A stretch of 64,000 bases of DNA from Xylophilus sp. GW821-FHT01B05. Lineage in GTDB: Bacteria; Pseudomonadota; Gammaproteobacteria; Burkholderiales; Burkholderiaceae_C. Position numbers and translations under genes: made by a program. The notes below the pieces were generated by a model. The model saw nothing but the letters and a program-made list of their open reading frames with translations, was not told the DNA's origin and did not search any database. The DNA lies in the NCBI GenBank assembly GCA_038961845.1, contig CP152408.1:806001-870000 (forward strand). The letters run 5' to 3'. Below, piece after piece: positions 17,780-27,494 of the stretch. Position 1 is the stretch's first letter; each line of letters opens with the position of its first letter.

Positions 17780-18604
17780 ATGAATCTACTGACCACTCTC
17801 CGCGCCGGCGCAGCCGCGCTGGTTCTGCTTGCCGGTGCCGCCTGGGCACAGGCGCCCCTCAGGATTGGCGTCACGCCCGGCCCATTGGCCGATTCGGCCG
17901 AGATCGCGGCTGCCGAGGCCAGGAAGCAGGGGCTCGACGTCAAGGTGGTGGAGTTCAGCGACTGGACCACGCCCAACACGGCGCTGGCGGCCGGCGACCT
18001 CGATGCCAATTACTTCCAGCACCAGGCCTATCTCGACAACGCCATCAAGGAGCGTGGCTACAAGTTTCGCAGCGTGGCCGTTGGCCTGCGCGGCAGCCTG
18101 GGGCTCTTCTCTGCCCGTTACCGCCGTACTGAAGACATCCCTGCGGGCGCGCGCATTGCGCTGTCGAACGACCCGGCCAACCAGACACGGGCGCTGGCCT
18201 TCCTGCGCGATGTGGGGCTGCTCACGCTGCGCCCGGGCACGGGGCGCTCGTTCACGCTCGACGACGTAGCGGGCAACCCACGCAAGCTGAAATTTGTCGA
18301 GGTGCCAGGGCCGCAACTGGTGCGCTCGTTCGAGGATGTAGACGCCGTGGTGACGCCGCCCAGCGCCTTTGTCACGGCCGGCCGCAAGGATGTGGCGGCT
18401 GCAGGCCTGCGCTATTCGATCGATGAAGACAGCTACTGGGCCATCCAGTTCGTGGCCCGCAACGACAACGCGGCCGATCCACGGCTGGCCAAATTCATCG
18501 CGATCTACCAGGCCTCGCCCGCCGTGCGCAAGCAACTGCACGAGTCCTATGGCAGCAACGAGAACTTCTACAGCCTGGCCTGGTTGAAGAGGGCCGCACC
18601 ATGA
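17780..18604 (+). CDS. MetQ/NLPA-family ABC substrate-binding protein (copy 2)
   Basis: A 274-residue paralogue of the preceding gene with the same core ([48 protein letters not shown]). It again has a Sec signal without a lipobox ([12 protein letters not shown]). The ligand-pocket region ([26 protein letters not shown]) differs clearly from copy 1, suggesting a different substrate. It lies directly upstream of metN. Confidence 0.87.
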   Translation: MNLLTTLRAGAAALVLLAGAAWAQAPLRIGVTPGPLADSAEIAAAEARKQGLDVKVVEFSDWTTPNTALAAGDLDANYFQHQAYLDNAIKERGYKFRSVAVGLRGSLGLFSARYRRTEDIPAGARIALSNDPANQTRALAFLRDVGLLTLRPGTGRSFTLDDVAGNPRKLKFVEVPGPQLVRSFEDVDAVVTPPSAFVTAGRKDVAAAGLRYSIDEDSYWAIQFVARNDNAADPRLAKFIAIYQASPAVRKQLHESYGSNENFYSLAWLKRAAP

Positions 18605-18671
18605 AGCTGCTCCACGTGCAGGCCCGCCCGTGAATGCACCGCAAGCCTTCCAGCGGCAGGGAGAAAGCACC

Positions 18672-19721
18672 ATGGCCGGCACGGTGGCGTTCGAGGGCCT
18701 GGGCAAGATCTATCACTCCTCGGCCGGGCCGGTGCATGCGCTGCAGGACATCAGCCTGGATGTTCCTGCGGGCAGCATCTTCGGCATCATCGGGCGCAGC
18801 GGTGCGGGCAAGTCGAGCCTGCTGCGCACCATCAACCGGCTGGAGCGGCCCACCCAGGGCCGCGTGCTGGTAGACGGCCAGGACGTGGGCCGGCTGGATG
18901 ACGAGGGCCTGGTGGCGCTGCGCCGGCGCGTGGGCATGATCTTCCAGCACTTCAACCTGCTGTCGGCCAAGACCGTCTGGAACAACGTGGCATTGCCACT
19001 GAAGGTGGCCGGCGTGCCACAGGCGCAGATCACCCAGCGCGTGGCCGAGGTGCTTGAACTGGTGGGGCTGGACGGCAAGCACCACACCTACCCCAGCCGG
19101 CTCTCGGGCGGGCAGAAGCAGCGCGTGGGCATTGCCCGCGCGCTGGTGCACCGCCCCGAGATCCTGCTGTGCGACGAGGCCACCTCGGCGCTCGACCCGG
19201 AGACCACCCAGTCCATCCTGGCGCTGCTGCGCGACATCAACCGGCGCCTGGGCCTGACCATCGTGCTCATCACGCACGAGATGGCCGTGATCCGCGAGAT
19301 CTGCGACCAGGTGCTGGTGCTGGAGGACGGGCGCATCGCCGAGCGCGGCCCCGTCTGGCAGGTGTTTGGCAACCCGCGCCACGACGCCACGCGCGCGCTG
19401 CTGCGCCCGCTGGAGCATGCCCTGCCCGACGACTTGGCGCGCCGGCTGCTGCCAGCGCCGCCCGCCGGCCAGGCGTACGAGCAGGTGCTGGAGCTGCGCT
19501 ACACCGGCGAGGACGGCATCGAGCCCGACCTGGCCCGCATTGCCGAGGCGCTCGGCGCCCCGGTGCGGCTGCTGCACGGCGGCGTGGGCCGCATCCAGGG
19601 CCACACGCACGGCCGCCTGCTGCTGGCCACCACGGCCGACGAGGCCGCCATCGCCACCCTCGCGGCGCGCCGCGTCGCCCACCACGCAAAGGTTCTCGGC
19701 CATGTCGGCATTGATGATTGA
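18672..19721 (+). CDS. metN: MetN, methionine-type ABC transporter ATPase with NIL domain
   Basis: A 349-residue ATPase with Walker [10 protein letters not shown] (about residues 40-48), [10 protein letters not shown], Walker [13 protein letters not shown] and, from about residue 265, the ligand-sensing NIL domain of MetN ([22 protein letters not shown] onward). NIL domains bind L-methionine and inhibit transport. The ATG at 18672 follows AGGGAGAAAG at good spacing; a GTG at 18630 would add 14 residues and is less likely. The 3' end overlaps metI by 20 bp. Confidence 0.9.
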   Translation: MAGTVAFEGLGKIYHSSAGPVHALQDISLDVPAGSIFGIIGRSGAGKSSLLRTINRLERPTQGRVLVDGQDVGRLDDEGLVALRRRVGMIFQHFNLLSAKTVWNNVALPLKVAGVPQAQITQRVAEVLELVGLDGKHHTYPSRLSGGQKQRVGIARALVHRPEILLCDEATSALDPETTQSILALLRDINRRLGLTIVLITHEMAVIREICDQVLVLEDGRIAERGPVWQVFGNPRHDATRALLRPLEHALPDDLARRLLPAPPAGQAYEQVLELRYTGEDGIEPDLARIAEALGAPVRLLHGGVGRIQGHTHGRLLLATTADEAAIATLAARRVAHHAKVLGHVGIDD

Positions 19722-20355
19722 ACGCATTCTTGAGGGCCTGCTCGATACGCTGACCATGGTCGGCGCGTCGGCGCTGATCGCGCTGGTGGCGGGCATCCCG
19801 CTGGCGGTATGGCTGGTGCTGTCGGCACCGGGCGGCCTGCTGGAGGCGCCGCGCACCCACCGCGTGCTGGGCAGCATCGTCAACGGCTTTCGCGCCACGC
19901 CCTTCATCGTGCTGCTGGTGGCGCTGATCCCATTCACGCGGCTGGTCACCGGCACCACCATTGGTGTGTGGGCTGCGGTGGTGCCGCTGGCGGTGAGCGC
20001 CACGCCCTTCTTTGCACGCATCGTCGAGGTGAGCCTGCGCGGCGTGGATGCCGGCCTGGTCGAGGCCGCGCAGGCCATGGGCTGCCGGCGCTGGCACATC
20101 GTGCGCCACGTGCTGCTGCCCGAGGCGCTGCCCGGCATCGTCGGTGGCTTCACCATCACCCTGGTATCGATGATCGGCGCCTCGGCCATGGCTGGTGCGG
20201 TAGGGGCGGGCGGGCTGGGTGACATCGCCATCCGCTATGGCTACCAGCGCTTCAACACCGAGGTGATGGTGACGGTCATCGTCGTATTGATCGCGCTGGT
20301 GTGCCTGATCCAGTTCATTGGCGACCGCTACGTGCGCTGGCTCAAGGACCGCTGA
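19702..20355 (+). CDS. metI: MetI, methionine-type ABC transporter permease
   Basis: A 217-residue permease, the same length as E. coli MetI. It has about five membrane helices, the [21 protein letters not shown] segment and the EAA loop [25 protein letters not shown], ending in the conserved [17 protein letters not shown]. It pairs with MetN. The start overlaps metN; an ATG four codons later (19714) is an alternative. One MetN/MetI pair appears to serve three MetQ-like proteins in this operon. Confidence 0.9.
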   Translation: MSALMIERILEGLLDTLTMVGASALIALVAGIPLAVWLVLSAPGGLLEAPRTHRVLGSIVNGFRATPFIVLLVALIPFTRLVTGTTIGVWAAVVPLAVSATPFFARIVEVSLRGVDAGLVEAAQAMGCRRWHIVRHVLLPEALPGIVGGFTITLVSMIGASAMAGAVGAGGLGDIAIRYGYQRFNTEVMVTVIVVLIALVCLIQFIGDRYVRWLKDR

Positions 20356-20407
20356 GCCCGGCAGCCCGCTTCCTTTCCCATCACCAAGATCACCAAGGCC
20401 AGAGCAC

Positions 20408-21244
20408 ATGACTTCATCGACACCACGCCGCCGCTTTCTCCAAACCACCGCCGCCGTGGCTGCGGGTGGCCTCGCGGCCAGCTGGAGCGCGGCAACCCAT
20501 GCCGCCACGCCCGCGCTGATCCGCGTGGGTGTCACCTCCGGGCCGCACGAGCAGATCTTTGGTGCCGTCAAGCGCGTGGCGGAGCGCGACTATGGCCTGA
20601 AGATCCGCATCGTTCCGTTCAATGACTACGTACAGCCCAACGCCGCGCTGGACGCTGGCGACATCGAGGCCAACAGCTTTCAGCACCGGCCCTTTCTGGC
20701 AGCGGCCATACGCGCGCGTGGCTACAAGCTGGTGGGCTTTGGCAAGACCTGGGTTGGCCCCATCGGGCTGTACTCCAAGCGCTACAAGACGCTGGCGGAC
20801 CTGCCGCAGGGCGCACAGATCACCTTCCCCAACGACCCGGCCAATGGCGGGCGGGTGCTTTTGCTGTTGCAACAGGCGGGACTGCTGAAGTTGAAGACCG
20901 GCATCGACCCGGTGGCCGGTGTGTTTGCTACCAAACTGGACATCGTGGACAACCCACGCAAGCTGCGCCTGGTGGAGATCGATTCGCCCCAGCTCCCGCG
21001 CTCGCTGGACGACGTGGACGCCGCGGCCATCAATGCCGACTTTGCCAACAAGGCGGGCCTGAACCCGGTGCGCGACTCCATCCTGCTGGAGGACAAGGAA
21101 GGCCCCTACGCCTGCCTGATCGCCGTGCGCGAGAAGGACAAGGACGAGGCCTGGGTGCAGCAACTGGTGCAGGCCTACCAGACCGATGAGGTGCGCAACT
21201 TCATCCTCAAGGAGTTCGATGGCGTGGTGATTCCTGCCTTCTGA
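20408..21244 (+). CDS. MetQ/NLPA-family binding protein with Tat signal (copy 3)
   Basis: A 278-residue NLPA-family protein (RVGVTSGPHEQIFGAVKRVA, NAALDAGDIEANSFQHRPFL, VVIPAF end). The leader has a twin-arginine motif (TPRRRFLQTTAAVAAGG) and no lipobox, unlike copies 1 and 2, which have Sec leaders. Its C-terminus (VQAYQTDEVRNFILKEFDG) is closer to classic MetQ than the other two. It follows metI by 52 bp. Confidence 0.87.
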   Translation: MTSSTPRRRFLQTTAAVAAGGLAASWSAATHAATPALIRVGVTSGPHEQIFGAVKRVAERDYGLKIRIVPFNDYVQPNAALDAGDIEANSFQHRPFLAAAIRARGYKLVGFGKTWVGPIGLYSKRYKTLADLPQGAQITFPNDPANGGRVLLLLQQAGLLKLKTGIDPVAGVFATKLDIVDNPRKLRLVEIDSPQLPRSLDDVDAAAINADFANKAGLNPVRDSILLEDKEGPYACLIAVREKDKDEAWVQQLVQAYQTDEVRNFILKEFDGVVIPAF

Positions 21245-21264
21245 CCATCAAGCCATATCCGTCC

Positions 21265-22929
21265 ATGCAAGACCTGCTCTCATCCCCATCGCTGCCTGCA
21301 TCGGAGGTCTCGCGCCGCCACTTGCTGGCCTTGACCGGCATGCTGATCGGTGGCACCTGGCCCGGCCACGCGCAGGCCGCCACCGGCAGCCTGCCCGACA
21401 CCGTGGAGGGCGCCGTGCGCGGTGGCACGCTCAGCGCGGTGATCCACCCTGAGCCGCCATCGCTCGCCTTCTTCGTCAACACCGCATCGCCCACGCGCGC
21501 CGTGGTCAGCAAGATATTCGATGGCCTGCTCGACTACGGGCCCGACCTCAAGCCACGCCCGCAATTGGCCGAGAGCGTGGAGGTCTCGGCCGATGGCCTG
21601 ACCGTGCGCCTGAAGCTGCGCCAGAACGTGCTCTGGCACGACGGCAAGCCCTTCAGCTCGGCCGACGTGAAGTTCTCTGCCGATGAAGTCTGGCGCAAGT
21701 ACGCCCCCACGGCGCGGCGGGTGTTCCAGCACCTGAGCAAGGTGGAGACGCCCGACGCCCACACCGTGGTGTTGACGCTGGCCAAGCCCACGCCGGTGAT
21801 CCTCAACGCCTTGGATGTGGTGGCGGCGCCGGTGCTGCCCCGGCACCTGTACGAAGGCACGGACATCCCCAACAACCCCTACAACAACAAGCCGGTGGGC
21901 ACCGGGCCCTTCTTGTTCAAGGAGTGGGCGCGCGGCAGCCACATCGCGCTGGAGCGCAATGACCGGTACTGGGCACCGGGCCGCCCGTTTCTGGACGGCA
22001 TCGTCTGGAAGGTCATTCCCGATGTGGCAGGCCGCGCCACCGCGCTGGAGACCGGCGCCGTGCAGTACGGCGAGCGCAACCCGGTGACCTTTGCCGATGC
22101 AGGCCGCCTGGCCAAGCTGCCGAACCTGACGGTGGACACGGCCGGCTACAACGGCTTTTCTGGCTGGTTCTGGCTGCTGCCCAATTTGCGCCACCCGATT
22201 CTGGGCAAGGCCCCGGTGCGCCAGGCCATCCTGCACGCCATCGACCGCGAGGCGCTGACCAAGACCGTCTGGGGTGGCTACGCGGTGCCGGCTACGGGGC
22301 CGGTGACCTCGCAGCTCAAGACCTTCTACACCGCCGACACGCAGCAGTACCCGTTCGACCGCAAGAAGGCCGAGGCGTTGCTGGACGCGGCCGGCTACCC
22401 GAAGCAGGCCGACGGCTGGCGCTTCAAGCTCACGCACGACTTCATTCCCTACGGGGACGACTACCGCCGCACCGGCGAGTTTGTGCGGCAGGCGCTGCGC
22501 GCCGTCGGCATCGACGTGACCCTGCGAGCGCTGGACTTGCCGACCTGGCTGACCAATGTCTTCACCCGCTACGACTTCGAGCTGGCCAGCTCCTGGAGCG
22601 TGAACTGGCAAGACCCGCAACTGGGCGTGGAGCAGCACTACTGGTCCAAGGCCGAGAGCAAGGGCACGCCATGGCAGAACGCCTCGGGCTACGCCAGCCC
22701 GGAGATGGACCGCCTGATCGAGGCCGCACAGGTCGAACGCGACCCGGCCAAGCGTGTGCAGCTCTACCAGCAAGTCCAGAAGCTGGCGCAGGCCGATCTG
22801 CCCCTGATCAACCTGTTCGAGTTCCGCTGGTTCGGCGTCTGGGCGCGCAACTTGCGCAACGTCACTGACAGCTACATCCACACGCAGAACAACTTCGCCA
22901 ACGTGTGGCTCGACAAGCCGGCGGCGTGA
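21265..22929 (+). CDS. ABC transporter periplasmic substrate-binding protein, SBP family 5 (copy 2)
   Basis: A 554-residue paralogue of the protein at 8494, alignable along its whole length (NIPNNPYNNKPVGTGPFLFK, IQYGERNPVTF-type segment, FEFRWFGVWARNLRNVTDSY end). The leader SRRHLLALTGMLIGGTWPG is Tat-like. No second permease/ATPase set accompanies it, so it probably shares the transporter at 6697-12043. The most visible differences from copy 1 lie in the mature N-terminus and the VNWQDPQLGVEQHYWSK region. Its stop overlaps the next start (TGATG). Confidence 0.87.
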   Translation: MQDLLSSPSLPASEVSRRHLLALTGMLIGGTWPGHAQAATGSLPDTVEGAVRGGTLSAVIHPEPPSLAFFVNTASPTRAVVSKIFDGLLDYGPDLKPRPQLAESVEVSADGLTVRLKLRQNVLWHDGKPFSSADVKFSADEVWRKYAPTARRVFQHLSKVETPDAHTVVLTLAKPTPVILNALDVVAAPVLPRHLYEGTDIPNNPYNNKPVGTGPFLFKEWARGSHIALERNDRYWAPGRPFLDGIVWKVIPDVAGRATALETGAVQYGERNPVTFADAGRLAKLPNLTVDTAGYNGFSGWFWLLPNLRHPILGKAPVRQAILHAIDREALTKTVWGGYAVPATGPVTSQLKTFYTADTQQYPFDRKKAEALLDAAGYPKQADGWRFKLTHDFIPYGDDYRRTGEFVRQALRAVGIDVTLRALDLPTWLTNVFTRYDFELASSWSVNWQDPQLGVEQHYWSKAESKGTPWQNASGYASPEMDRLIEAAQVERDPAKRVQLYQQVQKLAQADLPLINLFEFRWFGVWARNLRNVTDSYIHTQNNFANVWLDKPAA

Positions 22930-24143
22930 TGAGCGCAGCAAACCCCATCCATACCTTGGCGCACCGCATCACCAGCGATGCCGAGGCCATTGCCGTAGCC
23001 ACGCGGCTGGCGCATGACTTCGCCCCCGGCGCCGCCGAGCGTGACCGCGAGCGCCGCCAGCCCTGGGCTGAGCTGGACGCCTTCGTTGCCAGCGGCCTGT
23101 GGGGCATCACCGTGCCACGCGCCTTTGGCGGCGCGGGTGTGTCGAATGCAACGCTGGCCGAGGTGCTTGCCATCATTGCGGCGGCCGACAGCTCGCTGGC
23201 GCAAATCCCGCAGAACCACTTCTATGTGCTGGAGCTATTGCGCGTGGGCGGCACCGAGGCCCAGCAGCGCTACTTCTACGGCCTGACGCTGGCGGGAACC
23301 CGCTTTGGCAATGCGCTGTCGGAAACCGGGCGCCGCGACTTCCAACGTGCCACCCGGCTGAGCCCGCTGCCGGATGGCAACTGGACGGTGACGGGGCAGA
23401 AGTTCTATTGCACCGGCGCGATCTACGCGCATTGGATTCCGGTCTGGGCCGCACGCGAGGAGCATGGGCGCGACGTGGGCTACCTGGCCTTTGTGCCGCG
23501 CGACACGGCAGGCATCACCGTTGTCGACGACTGGGACAGCTTTGGCCAGCGCCTGACCGGCAGTGGCAGCGTGCGCTTCGACAACGTGCAGGTGCGGCCC
23601 GAGTGGATCATTCCGTTCCAGGGCGCTTTCGAGCAGCCGACCACGGTGGGCCCGGTGGCGCAGATCATGCACGCGGCCATCGACCTGGGGCTGGCGCGCG
23701 GCGCACTGGCGGCCACGCTGCCCTTTGTGCGTGAACGCTCGCGCCCCTGGATCGATGCCAAGGTCGAGTGCGCCAGCGACGATCCGCTGCTGATCCAACA
23801 GGTGGGCGAGATCGTCCTACGCCTGCGTGCTGCAGAAGCCCTGGTGCGCCGCGCCGGCCGCATCGTCGATGCCGCACAGGCCGCGCCGAATGAGCGCAGC
23901 GTGGCCGCAGCCTCCATCGCCGTGGCCGAGGCGCGTGCGCTGACCACCACTGCCTCGCTGGATGCGGGCAGCCGCCTGTTCGAGCTGGCCGGCACCGGCG
24001 CCACCTTGGACGGCCTGGGCCTGGATCGCTTCTGGCGCAACGCGCGCACCCACACGCTGCACGACCCGGTGCGCTGGAAGTACCACGCCGTGGGCAACTA
24101 CTACCTCAACGACCGCATTCCACCGCGCCATGGCGCGATCTGA
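22929..24143 (+). CDS. SfnB-family flavin-dependent sulfur-acquisition oxidoreductase (copy 3)
   Basis: A 404-residue SfnB/DszC-type flavoprotein ([68 protein letters not shown]). The start is fixed by the TGATG overlap with the preceding binding-protein gene; this repeats the SBP5-SfnB pairing of the first half of the operon. The 3' 490 bp are nearly identical to copy 2. Confidence 0.86.
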   Translation: MSAANPIHTLAHRITSDAEAIAVATRLAHDFAPGAAERDRERRQPWAELDAFVASGLWGITVPRAFGGAGVSNATLAEVLAIIAAADSSLAQIPQNHFYVLELLRVGGTEAQQRYFYGLTLAGTRFGNALSETGRRDFQRATRLSPLPDGNWTVTGQKFYCTGAIYAHWIPVWAAREEHGRDVGYLAFVPRDTAGITVVDDWDSFGQRLTGSGSVRFDNVQVRPEWIIPFQGAFEQPTTVGPVAQIMHAAIDLGLARGALAATLPFVRERSRPWIDAKVECASDDPLLIQQVGEIVLRLRAAEALVRRAGRIVDAAQAAPNERSVAAASIAVAEARALTTTASLDAGSRLFELAGTGATLDGLGLDRFWRNARTHTLHDPVRWKYHAVGNYYLNDRIPPRHGAI

Positions 24144-24177
24144 TGCGCCGCCAAGTCCTCCCGCAAAGACAAGCCAC

Positions 24178-25311
24178 ATGAGCCCCGACATCTTCTGGTT
24201 CCTGCCCACCTCGGGCGACACCCGCTACCTTGGCAAGTCCGACTTCGGCCGGCCTGCTACCAATGCCTATCTGCGGCAGATCGCGGTGACGGCGGAAGAC
24301 CTGGGCTACGACGGGCTGTTGATTCCCACCGGCAGCTCTTGCCTCGATCCCTGGGTGACAGCCGCCAGCCTGGTACCGGTGACGCGGCGCATCAAGCTGC
24401 TGGTGGCGCTGCGCACCTCGCTGGGTGGGCCCACGGCGTCGGCGCGCCAGGCGGCCACGCTGGACCAGGCCTTGGGCGCGGGCCGGCTGCTGCTGAACGT
24501 GGTGCCGGGCGGTGACGCCACCGAGTTGGCGGCAGACGGCGTGTTCTACGACCATGACACGCGCTATGAGGCTGGTGACGAGTTCCTGACCGTCTGGCGC
24601 CGCTTGTTGCAGGGCGAGAAGGTGGACTTCGACGGCACGCACGTGAAGGTGCGCGGCGCGCAGAACTACCACGCACCCGTGACGACGCCCCATCCGCCGC
24701 TGTACTTTGGGGGTTCCTCGCCGGCAGCGCACGCCTTGGCCGCCAAGCATGTGGACGCCTACCTGACCTGGGGCGAGCCACCAGCCGCCGTGGCCGAGAA
24801 GATCGCGGATGTGCGCCGCCTTGCCGCTGAGCATGGCCGCACGTTGCGCTTCGGCGTGCGGCTGCACGTGATCGTGCGCGAGACCAGCGAAGAGGCCTGG
24901 GCCGACGCAGCCCGGCTGATCAGCCATCTGAGTGACGAAGACATCGCCAACGCGCAGAGCAACTACGCCCGCATGGACTCCGTGGGGCAAAGCCGCATGG
25001 CCGCGTTGCACGGCGGACAACGCGACAAGCTGGTGGTCGGCCCCAATCTGTGGGCCGGCGTGGGTTTGGTGCGCGGTGGCGCGGGCACGGCGCTGGTGGG
25101 CAATCCGCAAGAGGTGGCGGCGCGGCTGCAGGAGTACATCGACCTGGGCGTGGACAGCTTTGTGCTGTCGGGTTATCCGCATCTGGAAGAGTCGATCCGC
25201 TTTGCGGAGCTGGTGTTTCCGCTACTGCCCGGCAAGCAGCCGGTCACGCTGCGCGACCAGGCGGTGACCGGCGGGGCTTTTGACGTTCGGGCCGCCAGCG
25301 CGGCGCCATGA
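24178..25311 (+). CDS. ssuD: SsuD-type FMNH2-dependent alkanesulfonate monooxygenase
   Basis: A 377-residue LLM-family protein matching SsuD in length and motifs: [15 protein letters not shown] at the N-terminus, [17 protein letters not shown] with the active-site cysteine, RPG-like [22 protein letters not shown] and [20 protein letters not shown]. SsuD cleaves C-S bonds of alkanesulfonates to an aldehyde and sulfite using FMNH2 from SsuE. It is the last gene of the operon. A family alternative such as dimethylsulfone monooxygenase (SfnG, about 360 residues) cannot be fully excluded. Confidence 0.85.
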   Translation: MSPDIFWFLPTSGDTRYLGKSDFGRPATNAYLRQIAVTAEDLGYDGLLIPTGSSCLDPWVTAASLVPVTRRIKLLVALRTSLGGPTASARQAATLDQALGAGRLLLNVVPGGDATELAADGVFYDHDTRYEAGDEFLTVWRRLLQGEKVDFDGTHVKVRGAQNYHAPVTTPHPPLYFGGSSPAAHALAAKHVDAYLTWGEPPAAVAEKIADVRRLAAEHGRTLRFGVRLHVIVRETSEEAWADAARLISHLSDEDIANAQSNYARMDSVGQSRMAALHGGQRDKLVVGPNLWAGVGLVRGGAGTALVGNPQEVAARLQEYIDLGVDSFVLSGYPHLEESIRFAELVFPLLPGKQPVTLRDQAVTGGAFDVRAASAAP

Positions 25312-25330
25312 GTTTGGCCGGCTAGCGCCC

Positions 25331-25888
25331 ATCCCTTTCAAGGTCTTGTGATTTGTTTGGCAGTTTGGGTGTCTTGCTAAGGGCAGGAGCCGGGACTCGC
25401 CCCGGCGGGCGACCTACTCTTCTTTGCTTCGCCAAAGAAGAGTAGGCAGAAGAAAGGCGAGCCGGAGCCAGGGGCCCTGCGGGCTTCCCTGCGCTGCCAA
25501 CGGCGTTGGACAGCCGAACAGCCGGCCCCCACCCCAGCCCTCCCCCAGCGGGGGAGGGAGTAGTACCGAGCCGAGCGCAGCGAAGGCCCGTGCGGCTGTC
25601 CCGGGGTCCCCTCTGTGGCGTTGAGGAGCGCAGGAGTCGGCAGGTTGCCCGTAGCGCAGCGAAGGGACGGCGAGGACTGTTTGAGCGCAGCGAGTTCCGC
25701 AGCCGCCTGCCGATTCCGAGCACCGCAAAGCAGTCCGGCAAAGCCGGACCGCCACAGTGGGGTCGCCTTCTCTTTGGTGACTTTCTCTTGGCGACACAAG
25801 AGAAAGTTACTCGCCCGCCGGGGCGAACTCCCGGCACCCGCCGCCCGCAAGGCAAACAAGCCCGGATATCTCAAAGGCCTTGGAGGGG
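25331..25888. repeat. Dispersed mosaic repeat, family R, copy 1
   Basis: About 560 bp between the end of ssuD and the end of the EcfT gene. The left end begins CCCTTTCAAGGTCTTGTGAT and the right end, reversed, reads CCCCTCCAAGGCCTTTGAGATATCC, so the ends are inverted repeats. Inside are a perfect 14-bp hairpin (25413-25426 with 25433-25446), a CCCTCCCCC/GGGGGAGGG hairpin, GAGCGCAGCGA modules and an 11-bp hairpin (25780-25790 with 25797-25807). Frames within it are not genes. Related copies lie at 32147, 39500, 50280 and 56501. Confidence 0.8.
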
Positions 25889-25890
25889 AG

Positions 25891-26484
25891 CTAACGCCCC
25901 AACCTCGCCGCCAACGCATCCGCCACCCGCTCCGCCGTCTGCAGCGTGCGGATGGTCAAGGGCGCCAGCAGCCGCAACCCACCACCGCGCCCACTGCGCG
26001 CACGATAAGCATCGTCCAGCCGCTGCCACTGCACATAGAAGTTCTCGGCAAAGCGCAGGGTCAGACCCAGGCCTAGCGCGATGCGCTCGGTGGGCAGGCC
26101 CAGGCGTTGCAAGGGGCGCAGGCAGGCCTCCAGCACGGCCAGCAGGTCGTCGAAGCGCGTGGTCAGCGTCAGCATCAGGGCCAACAGGCCGGCGCTGGTG
26201 AGGCGCAGAGCGCTGGCGGCGCCCAGGGCTGTGGAGCCCAATAGCCAGTGAAAGCCGGTGATCAGTGCCGCCGCGATGGCCATGCCCAGCAGCATGCGCG
26301 CGCGGCGCCAGGCCGGGCGGCCTAGTGAGGCAAAGGCCAGCAGCGCCAGCCCGCAGGCAGCGCCCAGCGGGCCCAGGCGGTCGGTCAGCACCAGCAGGGT
26401 GCCGCCAGCCGACAGGGCGGCCAGCTTGGCCCAGGCGGGCACGGGATGCATCCAGGTGGGCTGCTGGGAGTACAGGCTACGCAT
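25891..26484 (-). CDS. bioN: Energy-coupling factor transporter transmembrane protein EcfT (BioN-like)
   Basis: A 198-residue membrane protein of the CbiQ/BioN/EcfT type with about four to five helices in the first part and a cytoplasmic region carrying the coupling-helix pattern (DDAYRARSGRGG, AERVADALAARL). EcfT links the ATPases to the substrate-binding S-component. The ATG at 26484 overlaps the end of the ATPase gene by 8 bp; no ribosome site is seen, so translation is probably coupled. Assignment to biotin rests on the size, which fits BioN, and on bioY being the only S-component gene in the window. Confidence 0.8.
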   Translation of the reverse strand: MRSLYSQQPTWMHPVPAWAKLAALSAGGTLLVLTDRLGPLGAACGLALLAFASLGRPAWRRARMLLGMAIAAALITGFHWLLGSTALGAASALRLTSAGLLALMLTLTTRFDDLLAVLEACLRPLQRLGLPTERIALGLGLTLRFAENFYVQWQRLDDAYRARSGRGGGLRLLAPLTIRTLQTAERVADALAARLGR

Positions 26485-27208
26485 GAGAAGGAGTGCGTTG
26501 GCGCACGTCTTCGACATAGGCGGCGCAGACCTCGCGGCCCGGGCCGTCGGCGCGTATGCGGCCCTGCTCCAGCCACAGCACGCGGCCAAAGTCCTGTACA
26601 TGGGCCAGCGCATGGGTAGAGAAGATGATCTGCTGCGGCGTGCGCTGCAACTGCGCGGCCAGCCGGGCCTGGCTGGGCAGGTCCAGGCTGGCAAAGGGCT
26701 CGTCCAGCAGCAGGGTGGCGGGCTGGCTGATCTGCAAGGCCAGCAGGCAGACCTGCTGGCGCTGGCCCTGGCTCAGCTCGCCGATGGCGCGCGGGCCCCA
26801 GTCGGCCAGGCCGCGCTGGGCGAGAAATTCTTGCGCCTGCTGCCGCGCGTCCTTGCGCGGCGTGCCCTGGGCCGTGAGGCTAAAGGCCAGTTCTTCTGCC
26901 ACGGTGGGGAAGATGATCTGGTCGTCCGGGTTCTGGAACATCAGGCCGACGCGGCCGGGCAGCTCGCGGCGCGCCGTGCGCGTGTCGCAGCCATGCACCA
27001 GCACCTGGCCCTGCAAGGCTTGCTCCAGCCCGCAGATCAGGCGAAACAGGCTGCTCTTGCCGGCGCCGTTGTCACCGATCAGGCCGATGCGCGGCTCTTG
27101 CAGGCTGAGCGTCAGGCCGTCGAACACGCGCTGGTGGCCGCGCTCCAGCGTGACTTCCTGCAGGTGGATGCCGCTGGTGGCGGGGGGATTTCGGAGGGGG
27201 GAATTCAT
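26477..27208 (-). CDS. bioM: Energy-coupling factor transporter ATP-binding protein EcfA (BioM-like)
   Basis: A 243-residue ATPase with Walker A GDNGAGKSS (about 48-56), Q-loop MFQNPDDQIIF (typical of the EcfA/CbiO/BioM group), signature LSQGQRQQV and Walker B LLLDEPFASLD. A single ATPase next to a single EcfT is the BioMN arrangement. No clear ribosome site precedes the ATG at 27208, but a perfect CCCGCCTG/CAGGCGGG hairpin (27223-27241) lies about 15 nt upstream in the leader. The gene is divergent from the kdp operon. Confidence 0.85.
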   Translation of the reverse strand: MNSPLRNPPATSGIHLQEVTLERGHQRVFDGLTLSLQEPRIGLIGDNGAGKSSLFRLICGLEQALQGQVLVHGCDTRTARRELPGRVGLMFQNPDDQIIFPTVAEELAFSLTAQGTPRKDARQQAQEFLAQRGLADWGPRAIGELSQGQRQQVCLLALQISQPATLLLDEPFASLDLPSQARLAAQLQRTPQQIIFSTHALAHVQDFGRVLWLEQGRIRADGPGREVCAAYVEDVRQRTPSHA

Positions 27209-27222
27209 CGGTGGCGCTGGGG

Positions 27223-27241
27223 CCCGCCTGTTGCAGGCGGG
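27223..27241 (-). promoter_or_regulatory. Leader hairpin just before bioM
   Basis: CCCGCCTG and CAGGCGGG pair perfectly around TTG, 15 nt upstream of the bioM ATG, where a ribosome site would be expected. It could affect translation, or act against readthrough toward kdp; there is no T-run. Confidence 0.35.
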
Positions 27242-27277
27242 GCGGCGGGTACTGTAGCCGACGGTGTCGATGCGGCG

Positions 27278-27299
27278 ATTTTTACGGTTTCTTTATACC
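27278..27299 (+). promoter_or_regulatory. Candidate KdpE-binding site upstream of kdp
   Basis: Two T-rich near-direct repeats, TTTTTAC (27279-27285) and CTTTATAC (27291-27298), are about one helical turn apart in otherwise GC-rich DNA. The E. coli KdpE site is a similar T-rich TTTTTATAC/TTTTACAC pair. It lies about 80 bp before the first ORF of the kdp operon. No clear -35/-10 boxes were picked out after it. Confidence 0.5.
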
Positions 27300-27380
27300 G
27301 GCCCCACCAGTTTCACCCCCGTTTTTACGGGCCGCTGCCTACGCTTGGCCTCCTACGAACAGCTTTGCTGTGGAGGCTCT

Positions 27381-27494
27381 ATGTGGTGGATTGATATTTT
27401 GGCGATAGCAGGCGTGGCCCTGCTCTGGGGTGCGGTGGCCTGGATGGCGCGCGGCTGCGACAAGCTGCATACGCCGCGAGGGGGCCGGTCGTGA
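27381..27494 (+). CDS. Small single-span membrane protein upstream of kdpF
   Basis: A 37-residue ORF with ATG 5 nt after TGGAGG. It has one hydrophobic helix ([20 protein letters not shown]) and a basic tail ([14 protein letters not shown]). Its stop overlaps the GTG of kdpF (GTGA at 27491-27494), so the two are coupled. I do not recognise a named family. Position and size suggest an accessory small subunit of the Kdp complex or a leader peptide. Confidence 0.6.
   Translation: MWWIDILAIAGVALLWGAVAWMARGCDKLHTPRGGRS

Noticed and set aside
25377..25919. Apparent genes within the R repeats (also at 32090, 39347, 50279 and 56537)
   Set aside because: The same frames recur, broken differently, in each repeat copy and carry no protein motif; they are repeat DNA.
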